From NCBI GenBank assembly GCA_019637645.1, contig JAHBVH010000064.1, positions 1-48,551 on the forward strand: a stretch of DNA of 48,551 bases, read 5' to 3'. This stretch comes from Caldilineaceae bacterium (GTDB lineage Bacteria; Chloroflexota; Anaerolineae; Caldilineales; Caldilineaceae). Within the stretch, counting starts at the first letter, position 1; every line of letters starts with the position of its first letter. The notes below the pieces were generated by a model. The model saw only the letters and a list, made by a program, of their open reading frames with translations, was not told the origin of the DNA and did no database searches. Of the stretch, positions 1 through 7,900 are shown piece after piece. A program made the position numbers and the translations under genes.

Positions 1-243
1 CAAGCGGCCCGGGTAAACGAGCTGACCCAATTATCCTATAACGGCATTAAGTATGGCAATTTTCTCGCGGCCATCCTGCATTTTCTGGTCATCGCCTTCG
101 TCATGTTCCTCATCGTGCGCACGATGAACCATCTCATCCAACAGCGGGAAGAACAAGCCCCGCCGCCACCAGCACCGCCCGCCGAAGTGGCCCTCTTGAC
201 CGAAATTCGGGATCTGCTCAAGCAGTCGCGGCCCCAAGGATAA
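1..243 (+). CDS. mscL: Large-conductance mechanosensitive channel MscL, 3' end only
   Basis: The window opens inside this gene. The last 80 codons are present and end in TAA. The visible part has the second transmembrane helix (around HFLVIAFVMFLIVRTMN), then a charged, proline-rich linker (EEQAPPPPAPPAE), then the amphipathic C-terminal helix (VALLTEIRDLLKQ). This is the typical MscL tail. MscL is a homopentameric inner-membrane channel that opens under extreme membrane tension and releases solutes during hypo-osmotic shock. The N-terminal helix and TM1 lie outside the window, so this is an edge truncation and not a pseudogene. The next gene converges on it from the other strand only 24 bp away. 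Confidence 0.9.
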   Translation, partial: QAARVNELTQLSYNGIKYGNFLAAILHFLVIAFVMFLIVRTMNHLIQQREEQAPPPPAPPAEVALLTEIRDLLKQSRPQG

Positions 244-267
244 TATGAAAATCGGTCAGGTTTAGCG

Positions 268-618
268 CTATCGCGTCAACATGGGTCCGAGCTTGCGTCC
301 GCCTAATAAATGCATGTGGAGATGATAGACTTCTTGCCCGCCATCGCGGTTACAGTTGATGATCAGGCGGTAGCCGCTTTCGGCAATGCCCTCTTGCTCG
401 GCCAATTTAGCTGCCACGGTCAATAGCCGCCCTAACGCCACTTCATCGGCGGTCGTGACATCATTGGTCGTGGGAATCAAGTGGTTGGGTACAAGCAAAA
501 TGTGGGTGGGCGCTTGCGGATTAATATCGCGAAACGCGGTGACCAACTCATCCTGATAGACAATGTCCGACGGAATTTCGCGGCGGATAATCTTGCTGAA
601 AATGGTTTCTTGAGCCAT
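268..618 (-). CDS. HIT family nucleotide hydrolase (HinT-like)
   Basis: 116 residues, the usual size of a bacterial HinT-type protein. The histidine triad HLHMH at residues 99-103 is followed by LLGGRKLGP. The N-terminus ([20 protein letters not shown]) is typical of the HinT branch. These enzymes hydrolyse purine nucleoside phosphoramidates such as AMP-lysine in the cytosol. I chose the ATG at 618 because GAGGAGAGCT lies directly before it; a GTG four codons upstream has no such site. It stands alone, converging with mscL and following the M20 peptidase on the same strand after about 30 bp, so it may be read from that gene's promoter. Family call is firm; physiological substrate unknown. Confidence 0.92.
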   Translation of the reverse strand: MAQETIFSKIIRREIPSDIVYQDELVTAFRDINPQAPTHILLVPNHLIPTTNDVTTADEVALGRLLTVAAKLAEQEGIAESGYRLIINCNRDGGQEVYHLHMHLLGGRKLGPMLTR

Positions 619-650
619 AGCTCTCCTCACTTATTTAGGGTAGCGTGGGA

Positions 651-1796
651 TCAGAATTCTAGTAACAGCGCCACCAAGAGCGCGGCGCGCGAACTCACCT
701 GATCCACCTCGATATGCTCATGGTCGGCATGGGCGCCATGACCAGGCACGCCGAGTCCGTCCAGGGTTGGAATGCCCAATGCGCCAGTGATGTTGCCATC
801 GCTTCCGCCGCCGGTGCCGCCCTCTGCGAGTTCCAACCCCAGTTTGCGCCCGATGATCTGGGCCTTTTCAAAGAGTTCACCGGTCACTTTGCGTTCCAGC
901 GGTGGGCGATTCCAGCCGCCACTGATGGTCAGTTGCGCGCCCGGCAAGACGGGCTGGAGACCCCGAATGGCGGCTTCAATGCGCTCACCTTCCTCTTTGC
1001 TCCAGATGCGACAGTCGATCTTGGCGCTGGCGCTGGCCGGCACCACATTGGAGACCGTCCCCCCCTGGATCACGCCGACATTGACGGTGGTGCCCTTGGT
1101 ATAATCGTTCATCGCATGAAGCGCAACGGCCTGCTGGGCTAACTCGACAATGGCGTTGATCCCCTTTTCCGGCTCGACCCCAGCATGGGCCGCGCGGCCG
1201 GTCACTTCGATGGTAAAACCGCCGCCGCCTTTGCGCCGCGTCTTGAGGACGCCGCCAGGCAAGGGGGATTCCATAACCAACACATAGGCCGCAGCTTGGG
1301 CTTCCGCTTCGATCAGATCCCAGGAGGTGAGACTACCCACCTCTTCATCCGAGGTCATCAGCACAGTCACGGGGCGGGGCAGGGATAGCTGGAGGTCACT
1401 GACGGCCCGCAAGGCATACTCGGCCAACATCAGGCTCGACTGCATGTCAAAGATGCCGGGGCCATAGGCTTTGCCAGCTTCAATGCGGAAAGGGTGCGTT
1501 TCCAGCGCGCCAACCGGCCAAACGGTGTCAAAATGACAAAGGATCAGGGCTGGTTTGGCGTGAGCTGCCGCGCTGGGGGCCGCAAACCGCGCCCGCACAT
1601 GATTGCCCCGTTGGTCATTGGGGATCACGTCCACGGTCGCGCCCACCGCCCGGAAACGCGCAGCTAAAAACTCAGCAAACGCGTCGAGCCGGGCCGTGTC
1701 ACTGCTGGGCGTTTCTTGGGTGACAAGCTGGCGCACCAAATCCAACATGGCGGTATGGTGGGTGTCAAAATAGTGCAGGAGTGATGGATAGTTCAT
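651..1796 (-). CDS. M20 family metallopeptidase (glutamate carboxypeptidase/CPG2-like)
   Basis: 381 residues with the two-zinc M20 fold. Visible ligands and catalytic residues are CHFDTVWP (H88, D90), GPGIFDMQ (D117), TSDEEVGS (E151/E152), MESP (E176) and a C-terminal GHGAHADHEHIE histidine. The middle section with GRAAHAGVEPEKG is the dimerisation domain. It resembles carboxypeptidase G2-like proteins, which remove C-terminal glutamate or similar residues from N-acyl or peptide substrates. No signal peptide is seen, so it is probably cytosolic. The ATG at 1796 has CCAGGACTTACC before it; a longer reading from 1832 adds residues that the family lacks. A strong hairpin (1848-1884) lies just upstream and probably ends the previous gene. 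Exact substrate cannot be read from sequence. Confidence 0.88.
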   Translation of the reverse strand: MNYPSLLHYFDTHHTAMLDLVRQLVTQETPSSDTARLDAFAEFLAARFRAVGATVDVIPNDQRGNHVRARFAAPSAAAHAKPALILCHFDTVWPVGALETHPFRIEAGKAYGPGIFDMQSSLMLAEYALRAVSDLQLSLPRPVTVLMTSDEEVGSLTSWDLIEAEAQAAAYVLVMESPLPGGVLKTRRKGGGGFTIEVTGRAAHAGVEPEKGINAIVELAQQAVALHAMNDYTKGTTVNVGVIQGGTVSNVVPASASAKIDCRIWSKEEGERIEAAIRGLQPVLPGAQLTISGGWNRPPLERKVTGELFEKAQIIGRKLGLELAEGGTGGGSDGNITGALGIPTLDGLGVPGHGAHADHEHIEVDQVSSRAALLVALLLEF

Positions 1797-1847
1797 GGTA
1801 AGTCCTGGTGAAATTGCAGTAGGCGTTAGCAAAAAAGCTGGGGCCGC

Positions 1848-1884
1848 CTAGCCCCCACCACTCTGGCAGAGTGGTGGGGGCTAG
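1848..1884 (-). terminator. Rho-independent terminator after the radical SAM gene
   Basis: Perfect 18-bp inverted repeat, CTAGCCCCCACCACTCTG and its complement, separated by one base. Read on the minus strand it is followed within about 10 bases by a TTTTTT run (complement of 1831-1836). It lies 37 bp after the stop of the minus-strand radical SAM gene and before the M20 peptidase start. Confidence 0.75.
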
Positions 1885-1920
1885 CGCTGTGGGAATTCCT
1901 TACCCCAAAGTTAGTGATGA

Positions 1921-4020
1921 TTATGCTTCGGCTGGGCTTGGGATCCGTTCCGCCGATGCCTCTTCTGCGGCCAAGCCAGCCACGCGCTGGACAACCGTGC
2001 CATGTCGGCGTTGGGGAACCCGTTCCTCGAATTGCCCCACTTTGTCGGGCGACATTTCGTCATTAAAGTAGAGGGGAATAGGCATAATATCGACCGGCTG
2101 CCGCACCTTGTCGCGGCCTAGCGGCGGGCAACACCACCCTTGATCGGGCGCTTCGCGGCGCTGATCCTTGAAGTAGCCCAAGATCCCACAGCTAAAGCAA
2201 TGTTCGCGACAGTCATCGACAACGCCACCTTGGTAGGTGTGAATATATTCTTGGACGAGAAACTTCTTTTTGAGCCCGGCTGAAATATGTTCCCACGGCA
2301 GGATCTCATCGACGGTCCGTTCACGGCGGGCATACCAATCCATATCCAAGCCGCAAGCGGTGAAGGCTTGTTGCCAAGCGCCAAAGTTAAACCATTCACT
2401 CCACCCTTCCAACTTGGCCCCCAATTCCCAGGCCCGTTGAATCACATCACTCAAACGGCGGTCACCGCGGGTGAGGTAGGCTTCCACCAGAGTCTCTTTG
2501 GGGTTGTTCCAAGTAAAATGAATGCCAGGGCCGCGCAACTCCCGTTGCAACAGATCGATCTGGCTCCGAATGACGGCCTCTTCTTCCATGGGCGCCCATT
2601 GGAAAGGCGTGTGGGGCTTGGGCACCAGGGTGCTGACCCCAATGCGCACATTGGCTTTTCGGCCTAATACCCGGCGACCGACCGCCAACACCTCTTTGGA
2701 GAGATCGGCAATTGCCTGGACATCGGCCAAGGTTTGAGTCGGGTGGCCAACCATAAAGTACATCTTGATCGTCGTCCAGCCACGCTTGTAGACTTCTTCG
2801 GCGGTTTTGAGCAGATCTGCCGAGGCAATTGGCTTGTTGATCACATCGCGCATGCGGTCGGTGGCAGCTTCGGGGGCAAAGGTAAAGCCCGAACGACGAC
2901 GGCCCTTTTCCAGCAGATCCATGAGATCGACGCTAAAACTTTCGATGCGCAAACTGGGGAGGCCGATGCTCAACTTTTTGGCCCCATGCTTTTCCGTTGT
3001 GCGCCGGACCAACTCTTCGACATAGGTGTAGTCGCTGCTACTGAGACTGAGGAAGCTCACTTCCTCAAAGCCACAGTGCTCGATCATCTCATCTACGGCC
3101 TGCAACACTTCATCGGGTGTGCGTTCGCGGACGGGGCGGAAGATCATGCCAGCTTGGCAAAAGCGACAGCCGCGCGTACAACCACGCATGATCTCAATGG
3201 CGGCACGATTGTGGACCGTATTGATATAGGGCACGACAAACTTGGTCACTGGCGGCGGCATGACAGTCACCACCCGTTTCATGACTTCGGCGGGGGCCGC
3301 GGGGTGGTTCGGCGTGATCGCGGCAATCGTGCCATCGGCGGCATAGCTGACCGCATAGAGGGCCGGGACATAGACGCCCGGAATGCGCGCCAACTTCTCC
3401 CATAATAATTGCCTTGGTGAGCTTTCTTGCGCGCCTTGAGCCACTTCGTCCCGCCAGGCTTCGTGAACCTTGATAATATCAAAGATCACTTCTTCACCTT
3501 CCCCAATGACCATGGCATCAAAAAATGCGCTCATGGGTTCGGGATTATAGCAACCAGAGCCACCGGCAATAATAAGCGGGTGCTCGGCAGTGCGTTCGGC
3601 AGCCCGGAGCGGAATGTCCGCCAGATCGAGCATGGTCAGCACATTGGTGTAGAGCTGTTCATAGGGCAGGCTAAAGCCGATGATGTCAAAATCGCGCAAG
3701 GGGTGGCGACTCTCTAGGCCATAGAGCGGCATCCCATCGCGCCGCATGATCACCTCAAAGTCCGGCCAAGGGCAGTAGACCCGCTCGGCCACGAGGTCAG
3801 GCCGTCGGTTGATCAGGTCGTATAGCACCATGAGCCCCAGGTTCGAGCCGCCCAGCTCATAAATATCCGGGAAGGCCAGCGCCACTTTGGTGCGGAGCGC
3901 GGGATCAGCCCAATCTTTGACAATGCTGTTGAGTTCACCCCCCGTATAGCGGGCTGGCTTTTCAACCTTGTGTAAAACGCGATCTAAAGCGCGCGTGACT
4001 TGCTTTGGTGTATAACGCAT
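1921..4020 (-). CDS. B12-binding-type radical SAM protein (TIGR03960-like)
   Basis: 699 residues. The N-terminal third has the Rossmann-like cobalamin-binding-type layout (DFDIIGFSLPYEQLYTNVL, HPLIIAGGSGCYNPEPM, DAMVIGEGEE). The radical SAM cluster motif CTRGCRFC (C281, C285, C288) follows, then a TIM-barrel with FAPEAATDRMRDVINKP. A C-terminal part has paired cysteines (DDCREHCFSCGI, WCCPP). This matches the large family annotated as TIGR03960. Its reaction is not established; in many bacteria it is fused or adjacent to a DUF2344 protein thought to act in tRNA or rRNA modification, but no such partner is next to it here. Start ATG at 4020 has AAGGAG nine bases before. A single-gene unit with its own -10-like box and terminator. 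Confidence 0.88.
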   Translation of the reverse strand: MRYTPKQVTRALDRVLHKVEKPARYTGGELNSIVKDWADPALRTKVALAFPDIYELGGSNLGLMVLYDLINRRPDLVAERVYCPWPDFEVIMRRDGMPLYGLESRHPLRDFDIIGFSLPYEQLYTNVLTMLDLADIPLRAAERTAEHPLIIAGGSGCYNPEPMSAFFDAMVIGEGEEVIFDIIKVHEAWRDEVAQGAQESSPRQLLWEKLARIPGVYVPALYAVSYAADGTIAAITPNHPAAPAEVMKRVVTVMPPPVTKFVVPYINTVHNRAAIEIMRGCTRGCRFCQAGMIFRPVRERTPDEVLQAVDEMIEHCGFEEVSFLSLSSSDYTYVEELVRRTTEKHGAKKLSIGLPSLRIESFSVDLMDLLEKGRRRSGFTFAPEAATDRMRDVINKPIASADLLKTAEEVYKRGWTTIKMYFMVGHPTQTLADVQAIADLSKEVLAVGRRVLGRKANVRIGVSTLVPKPHTPFQWAPMEEEAVIRSQIDLLQRELRGPGIHFTWNNPKETLVEAYLTRGDRRLSDVIQRAWELGAKLEGWSEWFNFGAWQQAFTACGLDMDWYARRERTVDEILPWEHISAGLKKKFLVQEYIHTYQGGVVDDCREHCFSCGILGYFKDQRREAPDQGWCCPPLGRDKVRQPVDIMPIPLYFNDEMSPDKVGQFEERVPQRRHGTVVQRVAGLAAEEASAERIPSPAEA

Positions 4021-4103
4021 ATTGGCTCCTTGTGCTACGCAGCTGCCACAACCCGGCTGAACAGCGGGCTTGGGCGGGGCTAGAACCCGCCAATCACGGG
4101 CCT

Positions 4104-4109
4104 ATTATA
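4104..4109 (-). promoter_or_regulatory. Putative -10 box for the radical SAM gene
   Basis: A perfect TATAAT on the minus strand (ATTATA as written), 84 bp before the radical SAM start. The hexamer 17 bases upstream (TAGCCA) is a poor -35, so this is only a candidate. The rest of the 344-bp divergent gap between this gene and ssb (4021-4364) shows no gene; a TTGACT near 4235 and TATACT near 4266 face ssb but are badly spaced. Confidence 0.4.
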
Positions 4110-4364
4110 ACAATTTCTGGGTGAGATGGCTAACCAACCAGGGACGCGGTCGTAGCCTAACCGTATCCTAGCGGAAACGCCAACGGGCGGGTGCGAAATA
4201 CTGAATTATTGCAATGAAGGGGCTCTGTGGCTTTTGACTGATGTTCCGTACAATGTAAGGCGCTTATACTGGACTTCGCTTGACCTACCCACGCATCCTT
4301 TGTGGGTTTGTGCCCTGTCAGGCAATCCTCTTCGTCTTGTTTATCCTCCAACAAAGGAGCCACT

Positions 4365-4775
4365 ATGTTTCAACAACTAATTCTTATCGGCCATATCGGG
4401 ACAGCCCCAGAGATGCGCTATACGGCATCCGGTGTCCCCGTCACCAACTTCAACCTTGCCGTCAGCCGACGCTGGACCAACGCCGAGGGGCAGACACAGG
4501 ACAAAACCACCTGGTTTCGCATTAGCCTTTGGCGGCGGCAGGCCGAGATCGCCAGCCAATATCTGACCAAAGGCCAACGGGTGATGATCATTGGCGAAGT
4601 GGAGACGGCCCGCCCCTGGACTGATCGCGATGGCAACTTGCGGGCAACCATTGAGGTGACGGCGACCGAGTTCCGCTTTATGGAAAACCGAGCCGAGCAG
4701 AGTCACACCGAGCAGGGCGCGCCCCCCGCCGAGGCTGTGCCGCCGACGAGTGACGAAGCACAAGTTCCTTTTTGA
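4365..4775 (+). CDS. ssb: Single-stranded DNA-binding protein
   Basis: 136 residues. An OB-fold fills residues 1 to about 105 (LILIGHIGTAPEMRYTASG, VPVTNFNLAVSR, TTWFRISLW, GQRVMIIGEVE), then a short proline-rich linker and the conserved acidic tip ending DEAQVPF, which docks SSB partners such as RecQ, PriA and exonucleases. It coats single-stranded DNA in replication and repair as a tetramer. ATG at 4365 has AAAGGAG five bases upstream; longer readings run into sequence with no homology to SSB. It is a lone gene with its own terminator, away from rpsF/rpsR, so it may be a second SSB copy rather than the replication one. The linker is short compared with many SSBs. Confidence 0.95.
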   Translation: MFQQLILIGHIGTAPEMRYTASGVPVTNFNLAVSRRWTNAEGQTQDKTTWFRISLWRRQAEIASQYLTKGQRVMIIGEVETARPWTDRDGNLRATIEVTATEFRFMENRAEQSHTEQGAPPAEAVPPTSDEAQVPF

Positions 4776-4793
4776 TCGACATTGCGTAGTCCC

Positions 4794-4829
4794 AACCCAG
4801 ACAGGTTTTGGAAATCTGTCTGGGTTTTT
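4794..4829 (+). terminator. Rho-independent terminator of ssb
   Basis: AACCCAGACAGGTTT pairs with AAATCTGTCTGGGTT (one G-T) around a short loop and is followed by TTTTTG. It lies 19 bp after the ssb stop. Its stem carries the GACAGGTTT core shared by several other hairpins in the window. Confidence 0.85.
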
Positions 4830-4863
4830 GATACCAGTCGTCGTTGGCGCGCCACGGTTGCGC

Positions 4864-5013
4864 AGCAATGGATTAGGGCAAGCGCGAACTCGAAAAATGC
4901 GGGGTTAAAACCCTTGACTAACCGCGAAAAGCGCCTGCGGGCGCTTTTCGCGGTTAGCTACCGGATTGATCCGGATGCGATAACCAAGTTCGCGCTTGCC
5001 CTAGCAATGGATT
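4864..5013. mobile_element. MITE-like palindromic element with 11-bp target duplication
   Basis: A 128-bp non-coding element (4875-5002) is bounded by perfect 16-bp terminal inverted repeats, AGGGCAAGCGCGAACT at 4875-4890 and its complement at 4987-5002. Outside them the 11-bp sequence AGCAATGGATT occurs directly repeated at 4864-4874 and 5003-5013, as expected for a target-site duplication. Inside, a perfect 18-bp stem with a TGCG loop (4918-4957) and two smaller palindromes (4902-4913 and 4963-4976) allow a multi-branched fold. No transposase is encoded, so it would have to be mobilised in trans. It sits between the ssb terminator and ynfA. Structure is read directly; mobility is inferred. 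Confidence 0.75.
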
Positions 5014-5075
5014 GATCTTGCTTGGTTGTTGTGTAAAAATCCGCGTCTCCGGGTGCGATTGGCGGACTGCCCTTC

Positions 5076-5399
5076 TCATTTGGTGGGTGCAAAGATGATG
5101 ATACTGGCCCCCACCAAGCAGATGCTGGCACCGACAAGATCCCACAGCGTGGGATTCGCCCCCTCCACCGTCTTCATCCAGACCAAGGATCCGATCAAGT
5201 AGATGGCGCTATACGCGGCGAACGCCCGGCCCGCCTGTTCCGTTTCAATGCGCGTAAGGGCATAGGCAAAAATCAGCAGGGCCGGGATTCCCCAAACCAG
5301 GGGAAGGACGCCCTTCTTCATGCGCAGCCACATCCAGAAGGCATAACATCCCCCAATTTCACCCACAGCAGCAATGATATACCAAACGAGTGTTTTCAT
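5076..5399 (-). CDS. ynfA: YnfA/UPF0060 family small membrane protein
   Basis: 107 residues with four transmembrane helices, the normal size and pattern for UPF0060. Family signatures are AAVGEIGGCYAFWMWLR near the start and GRAFAAYSAIYLIGSLVWM in the middle, then GANPTLWDLVGASICLVGASIIIF. The family is related to small multidrug-resistance-type transporters; its substrate is not settled. The ATG at 5399 overlaps the stop of the upstream membrane gene as ATGA (5396-5399), so translation is probably coupled. A longer in-frame reading upstream to 5774 is antisense-quality sequence inside the neighbour and is not real. Confidence 0.88.
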   Translation of the reverse strand: MKTLVWYIIAAVGEIGGCYAFWMWLRMKKGVLPLVWGIPALLIFAYALTRIETEQAGRAFAAYSAIYLIGSLVWMKTVEGANPTLWDLVGASICLVGASIIIFAPTK

Positions 5400-5839
5400 C
5401 TTTCGGCTCTCCCCTGTGGCAAGCGCAAGAAGAAAGTGACCCCAACAAGCACCGCCACTAGGTGCGCGACTGTGGTAATCAGGGGAAAGGCAATGGCATA
5501 ATAGACAATCGCGGCCAAAGCCGCGAGAAGGGCAGCTTGGGCAAGGCGATTTTGGGTAAATCCGCCGCGCCAGGATTCGCCAGCCAGAAACCCAGCCATG
5601 GCACACCAGATCAGCGAGACGCCCACGGCATCGGCCAGGAACCAGAGCGCCACTTGAAGAAGGGTGATGATCCCCAAACAGAGCTTCCACCCTTGGTGTG
5701 GCCGCCAGCCGGGCGGACGCGGCGCGCGCAGAAAGGGGAGAACAGTCAGCACAATCAACATAGCATTGAGCCAAGCGTGCAGCCAGTGACCTTCGTAGGT
5801 CAGGCTATTCATCAGGGTAAGCCATAGATCATCCATCAT
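5396..5839 (-). CDS. Four-TM membrane protein of unknown function, coupled to ynfA
   Basis: 147 residues, not recognised. Four hydrophobic segments are visible at about residues 20-40 (WLNAMLIVLTVLPFL), 53-70 (LCLGIITLLQVALWFLADAV), 75-85 plus 100-120 (AALLAALAAIVYYAIAFPLI) and 123-140 (VAHLVAVLVGVTFFL). There is no signal peptide and no polar motif that suggests an active site. It starts at one of two adjacent ATGs (5839 or 5836) behind CAAGGATC, and its stop overlaps the ynfA start by four bases. The coupling suggests it acts with YnfA, perhaps as a transporter accessory, but this is only inference. Confidence 0.65.
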   Translation of the reverse strand: MMDDLWLTLMNSLTYEGHWLHAWLNAMLIVLTVLPFLRAPRPPGWRPHQGWKLCLGIITLLQVALWFLADAVGVSLIWCAMAGFLAGESWRGGFTQNRLAQAALLAALAAIVYYAIAFPLITTVAHLVAVLVGVTFFLRLPQGRAER

Positions 5840-5939
5840 GATCCTTGCAATATAATATGAGTTATTTTCTTAACCTTCTGAGCCGTGGCCAGTTGACGTT
5901 GACATCCTGATAACTTTGCTTGAAAATAAAGCAGCGAAT

Positions 5940-6632
5940 TTACGATGTGCGCTGCCAACGGACTTGACCGAGAAAGCGTAGGGTAAAATAGGCAATCGCC
6001 ATAAAGCTGGAGAAGAGCAGGGTCACGCCGATGGTGCGGGGGTGGGCCAAGGGATCGGTCAGATGGCGAACAATGTCACTCGCCAGTAGCCCCGGATTAA
6101 AGAGCAGATCCCAACTATTCCAGCGCAAAAAGCGGCCAAGGTAGATGCCATAGCCACTGGTTGCGAGGGCAAAGCCGACGACTAGCCAGCTGAAAACCCG
6201 GTTATATTGGGCGGCCAAGACTTCCTGAACGATCCAAAGGGCCGTAAAGCCAAGCACCAAGCCGTTCCAGGCAAAGGAAAAAATCAGCAGCAGATCATAC
6301 CAGAGTGGGACATTTTGGCGTGTGGTCAGGTGGAGAAAATCGGTAACCAAATAGGGTGCATTCGGGAAAAAGGCCAACCAACTGAGCAACAAGGGCCATT
6401 GTAGCAACCTGGCGCGTGGCATCGATTGGTGGATGCTCCAGAGTAGCAAAGCGCTGACCAAGGGTAACCAGGCGAGAAATAGATTCCACACTAGAAAACC
6501 ATAGGTGAAGCTCCCCCCTGTATAATAATAGCGCATACCCAAGATGCTAATACTTAGGCCGGAGGATATGCAAAGAATGCCCAGTAAGGGCAGCTTATCC
6601 CAATAGTGCGGCGCACGGGTTTGTTCTGTCAT
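5940..6632 (-). CDS. DUF1361 family membrane protein
   Basis: 230 residues with about six transmembrane segments. Family marks of DUF1361 are the run WNLFLAWLPLVSALLLW, then FFPNAPYLVTDFLHL, WYDLLLIFSFAWNGLVLGF and GIYLGRFLRWNSWDLL. The function of this family is unknown; it is widespread in Chloroflexota, Firmicutes and Cyanobacteria. The ATG at 6632 has GAGGAG six bases before it and is preferred over an ATG four codons upstream (6644) that lacks a site. The gene stands alone; the 270 bp upstream of it hold one copy of the repeated palindromic element. Confidence 0.85.
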   Translation of the reverse strand: MTEQTRAPHYWDKLPLLGILCISSGLSISILGMRYYYTGGSFTYGFLVWNLFLAWLPLVSALLLWSIHQSMPRARLLQWPLLLSWLAFFPNAPYLVTDFLHLTTRQNVPLWYDLLLIFSFAWNGLVLGFTALWIVQEVLAAQYNRVFSWLVVGFALATSGYGIYLGRFLRWNSWDLLFNPGLLASDIVRHLTDPLAHPRTIGVTLLFSSFMAIAYFTLRFLGQVRWQRTS

Positions 6633-6739
6633 GATACTCCTCATCTACACTCAGCGCGGCTGGCCCAACAGGGGTCAACGCGGCGTCATTCTCGGTGGTA
6701 GCGTTGTAGAACGCTAGCAAGCGCGGTTATATTCATAGG

Positions 6740-6797
6740 AGTTACGCACTTAGACCTGACAGGTCTGGTCTCTAGTTACCCAGCCAACTGCGTAACT
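6740..6797. repeat. Repeated intergenic palindrome, copy A
   Basis: AGTTACGCA at 6740-6748 faces TGCGTAACT at 6789-6797, and an inner palindrome AGACCTGACAGGTCT lies between. Its reverse complement starts AGAAGTTACGCAGTTG and continues with GTAACTAGAGACCAGAC, closely matching copies at 40621-40695 and 43954-44029. It lies in the gap between the DUF1361 gene and the MBL-fold gene, which otherwise shows nothing. Confidence 0.65.
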
Positions 6798-6905
6798 TCT
6801 AATTCAGCAAACGTCGGCCATTTTGCGTACAGGGGCAACGTCTCTAGCAGGTTCTTTGTTCCCGGCCCGCGCCCCATTTTAACAGAAAGTATTGGCCTAT
6901 TCTAC

Positions 6906-7805
6906 ATGAGTTATACACGGAAAATTGGTACAATTACCTGTCATATTCTTGACGATGGTCTTCAGCCCGTGGATGGGGGCGGCTTTTTTGGCGTTGTTCC
7001 CCGCCTGCTCTGGCAACGCGTGATCCGGGCCGATGAGAATAATCTTATTCCCAGCAAGACCCGCTGCCTGCTGATCGAAGCTGACGCGGGTTTGATTCTA
7101 GTCGATACGGGGAATGGCGACAAATTGACGGTGAAAGAGCGCGAACGCTTCGGCTTTACCGGGCGTACTGACCGGCTTGTCCAAGGGCTCCGCGCCTTGG
7201 GCTATACACCAGCGGATGTGACAATGGTGGTGCTCACCCATTTGCACGCCGACCACGCGGGCGGGGCCACGCGGTGGGATACGCCCGATCACACGCCCGG
7301 CCCAGTGGTGCCAACCTTTCCCCAGGCGCGTTATCTAACACAACGGTTGGATTTAGCCGAAGCCAGCTTCCCGAATGAGCGCACACGGGCAACCTTTCAC
7401 GCCCACAACTGGCAGCCCTTGTTAGCGCGGGACCAACTCTTGGTCGTCGATGGCCCGCAGCAGGTCGCGACCGGTGTGCGCACCGACATTGCGCCAGGCC
7501 ATACCGCCGCGCTCCAGATGGTTTGGGTGGAGAGTGGCGGCGAAAGTCTCCTCTTTCTGGGTGATGCCTGTAGCTGGGCCGCGCACCTGAACCGGCTGGC
7601 GTGGGTGCCCGCCTTTGATATTGATCCCCAAACCAGCATTGAGACCAAACGGCGCATTGTCCAAGAGGCCGCGGCGCGCGATACCTTGCTGATCTTCCAA
7701 CACGATGCCCAAGTCGTCAGTGGTCGCCTTGTGGGTGGCGAACGCGGGCACGAAGTCCAGCCCGATTGGGTCGAAGAGCCCTGGGCCGATCACGCCGCGG
7801 GGTGA
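6906..7805 (+). CDS. MBL-fold metallo-hydrolase
   Basis: 299 residues. The metal site THLHADHAGG is at residues 111-120, preceded by LLIEADAGLILVDTGNG, and followed by further likely ligands in DIAPGHTAA, LLFLGDAC and FQHDAQ. It belongs to the metallo-beta-lactamase superfamily and looks like the quorum-quenching-lactonase/AttM-type or general hydrolase branch, but the substrate cannot be told. No signal peptide, so probably cytosolic. The ATG at 6906 has only a weak purine stretch (AACAGAAAG) before it. A strong terminator follows at once, then a separate epimerase gene. Confidence 0.88.
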   Translation: MSYTRKIGTITCHILDDGLQPVDGGGFFGVVPRLLWQRVIRADENNLIPSKTRCLLIEADAGLILVDTGNGDKLTVKERERFGFTGRTDRLVQGLRALGYTPADVTMVVLTHLHADHAGGATRWDTPDHTPGPVVPTFPQARYLTQRLDLAEASFPNERTRATFHAHNWQPLLARDQLLVVDGPQQVATGVRTDIAPGHTAALQMVWVESGGESLLFLGDACSWAAHLNRLAWVPAFDIDPQTSIETKRRIVQEAAARDTLLIFQHDAQVVSGRLVGGERGHEVQPDWVEEPWADHAAG

Positions 7806-7819
7806 CGAGCAATCATGAT

Positions 7820-7858
7820 GCGAGACCTGCCAGGTTTGGCAAACCTGGCAGGTCTCGC
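7820..7858 (+). terminator. Hairpin terminator after the MBL-fold gene
   Basis: Perfect 18-bp stem GCGAGACCTGCCAGGTTT and its complement around a GGC loop, 15 bp after the stop codon. No clear T-run follows. It belongs to the family of hairpins in this window with an AGGTTT..AAACCT centre. Confidence 0.65.
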
Positions 7859-7900
7859 GCTACGTAAGTCCTATCCTACAAAAAGACCAAAGGAGTTGTT

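Noticed and set aside
1..243. mscL fragment as a pseudogene
   Set aside because: The frame is intact and cut only by the window edge.
2734..3405. 223-residue plus-strand frame opposite the radical SAM gene
   Set aside because: Antisense to a conserved enzyme, no ribosome site, no recognisable domain.
1921..4020. DUF2344 partner of the radical SAM protein
   Set aside because: Looked for it in the flanks; the neighbours are an M20 peptidase and ssb, and no fused domain of that type is seen.
5400..5774. Longer N-terminus of YnfA
   Set aside because: It would overlap the coupled membrane gene almost fully and lacks hydrophobic pattern; ATG 5399 gives the normal size.
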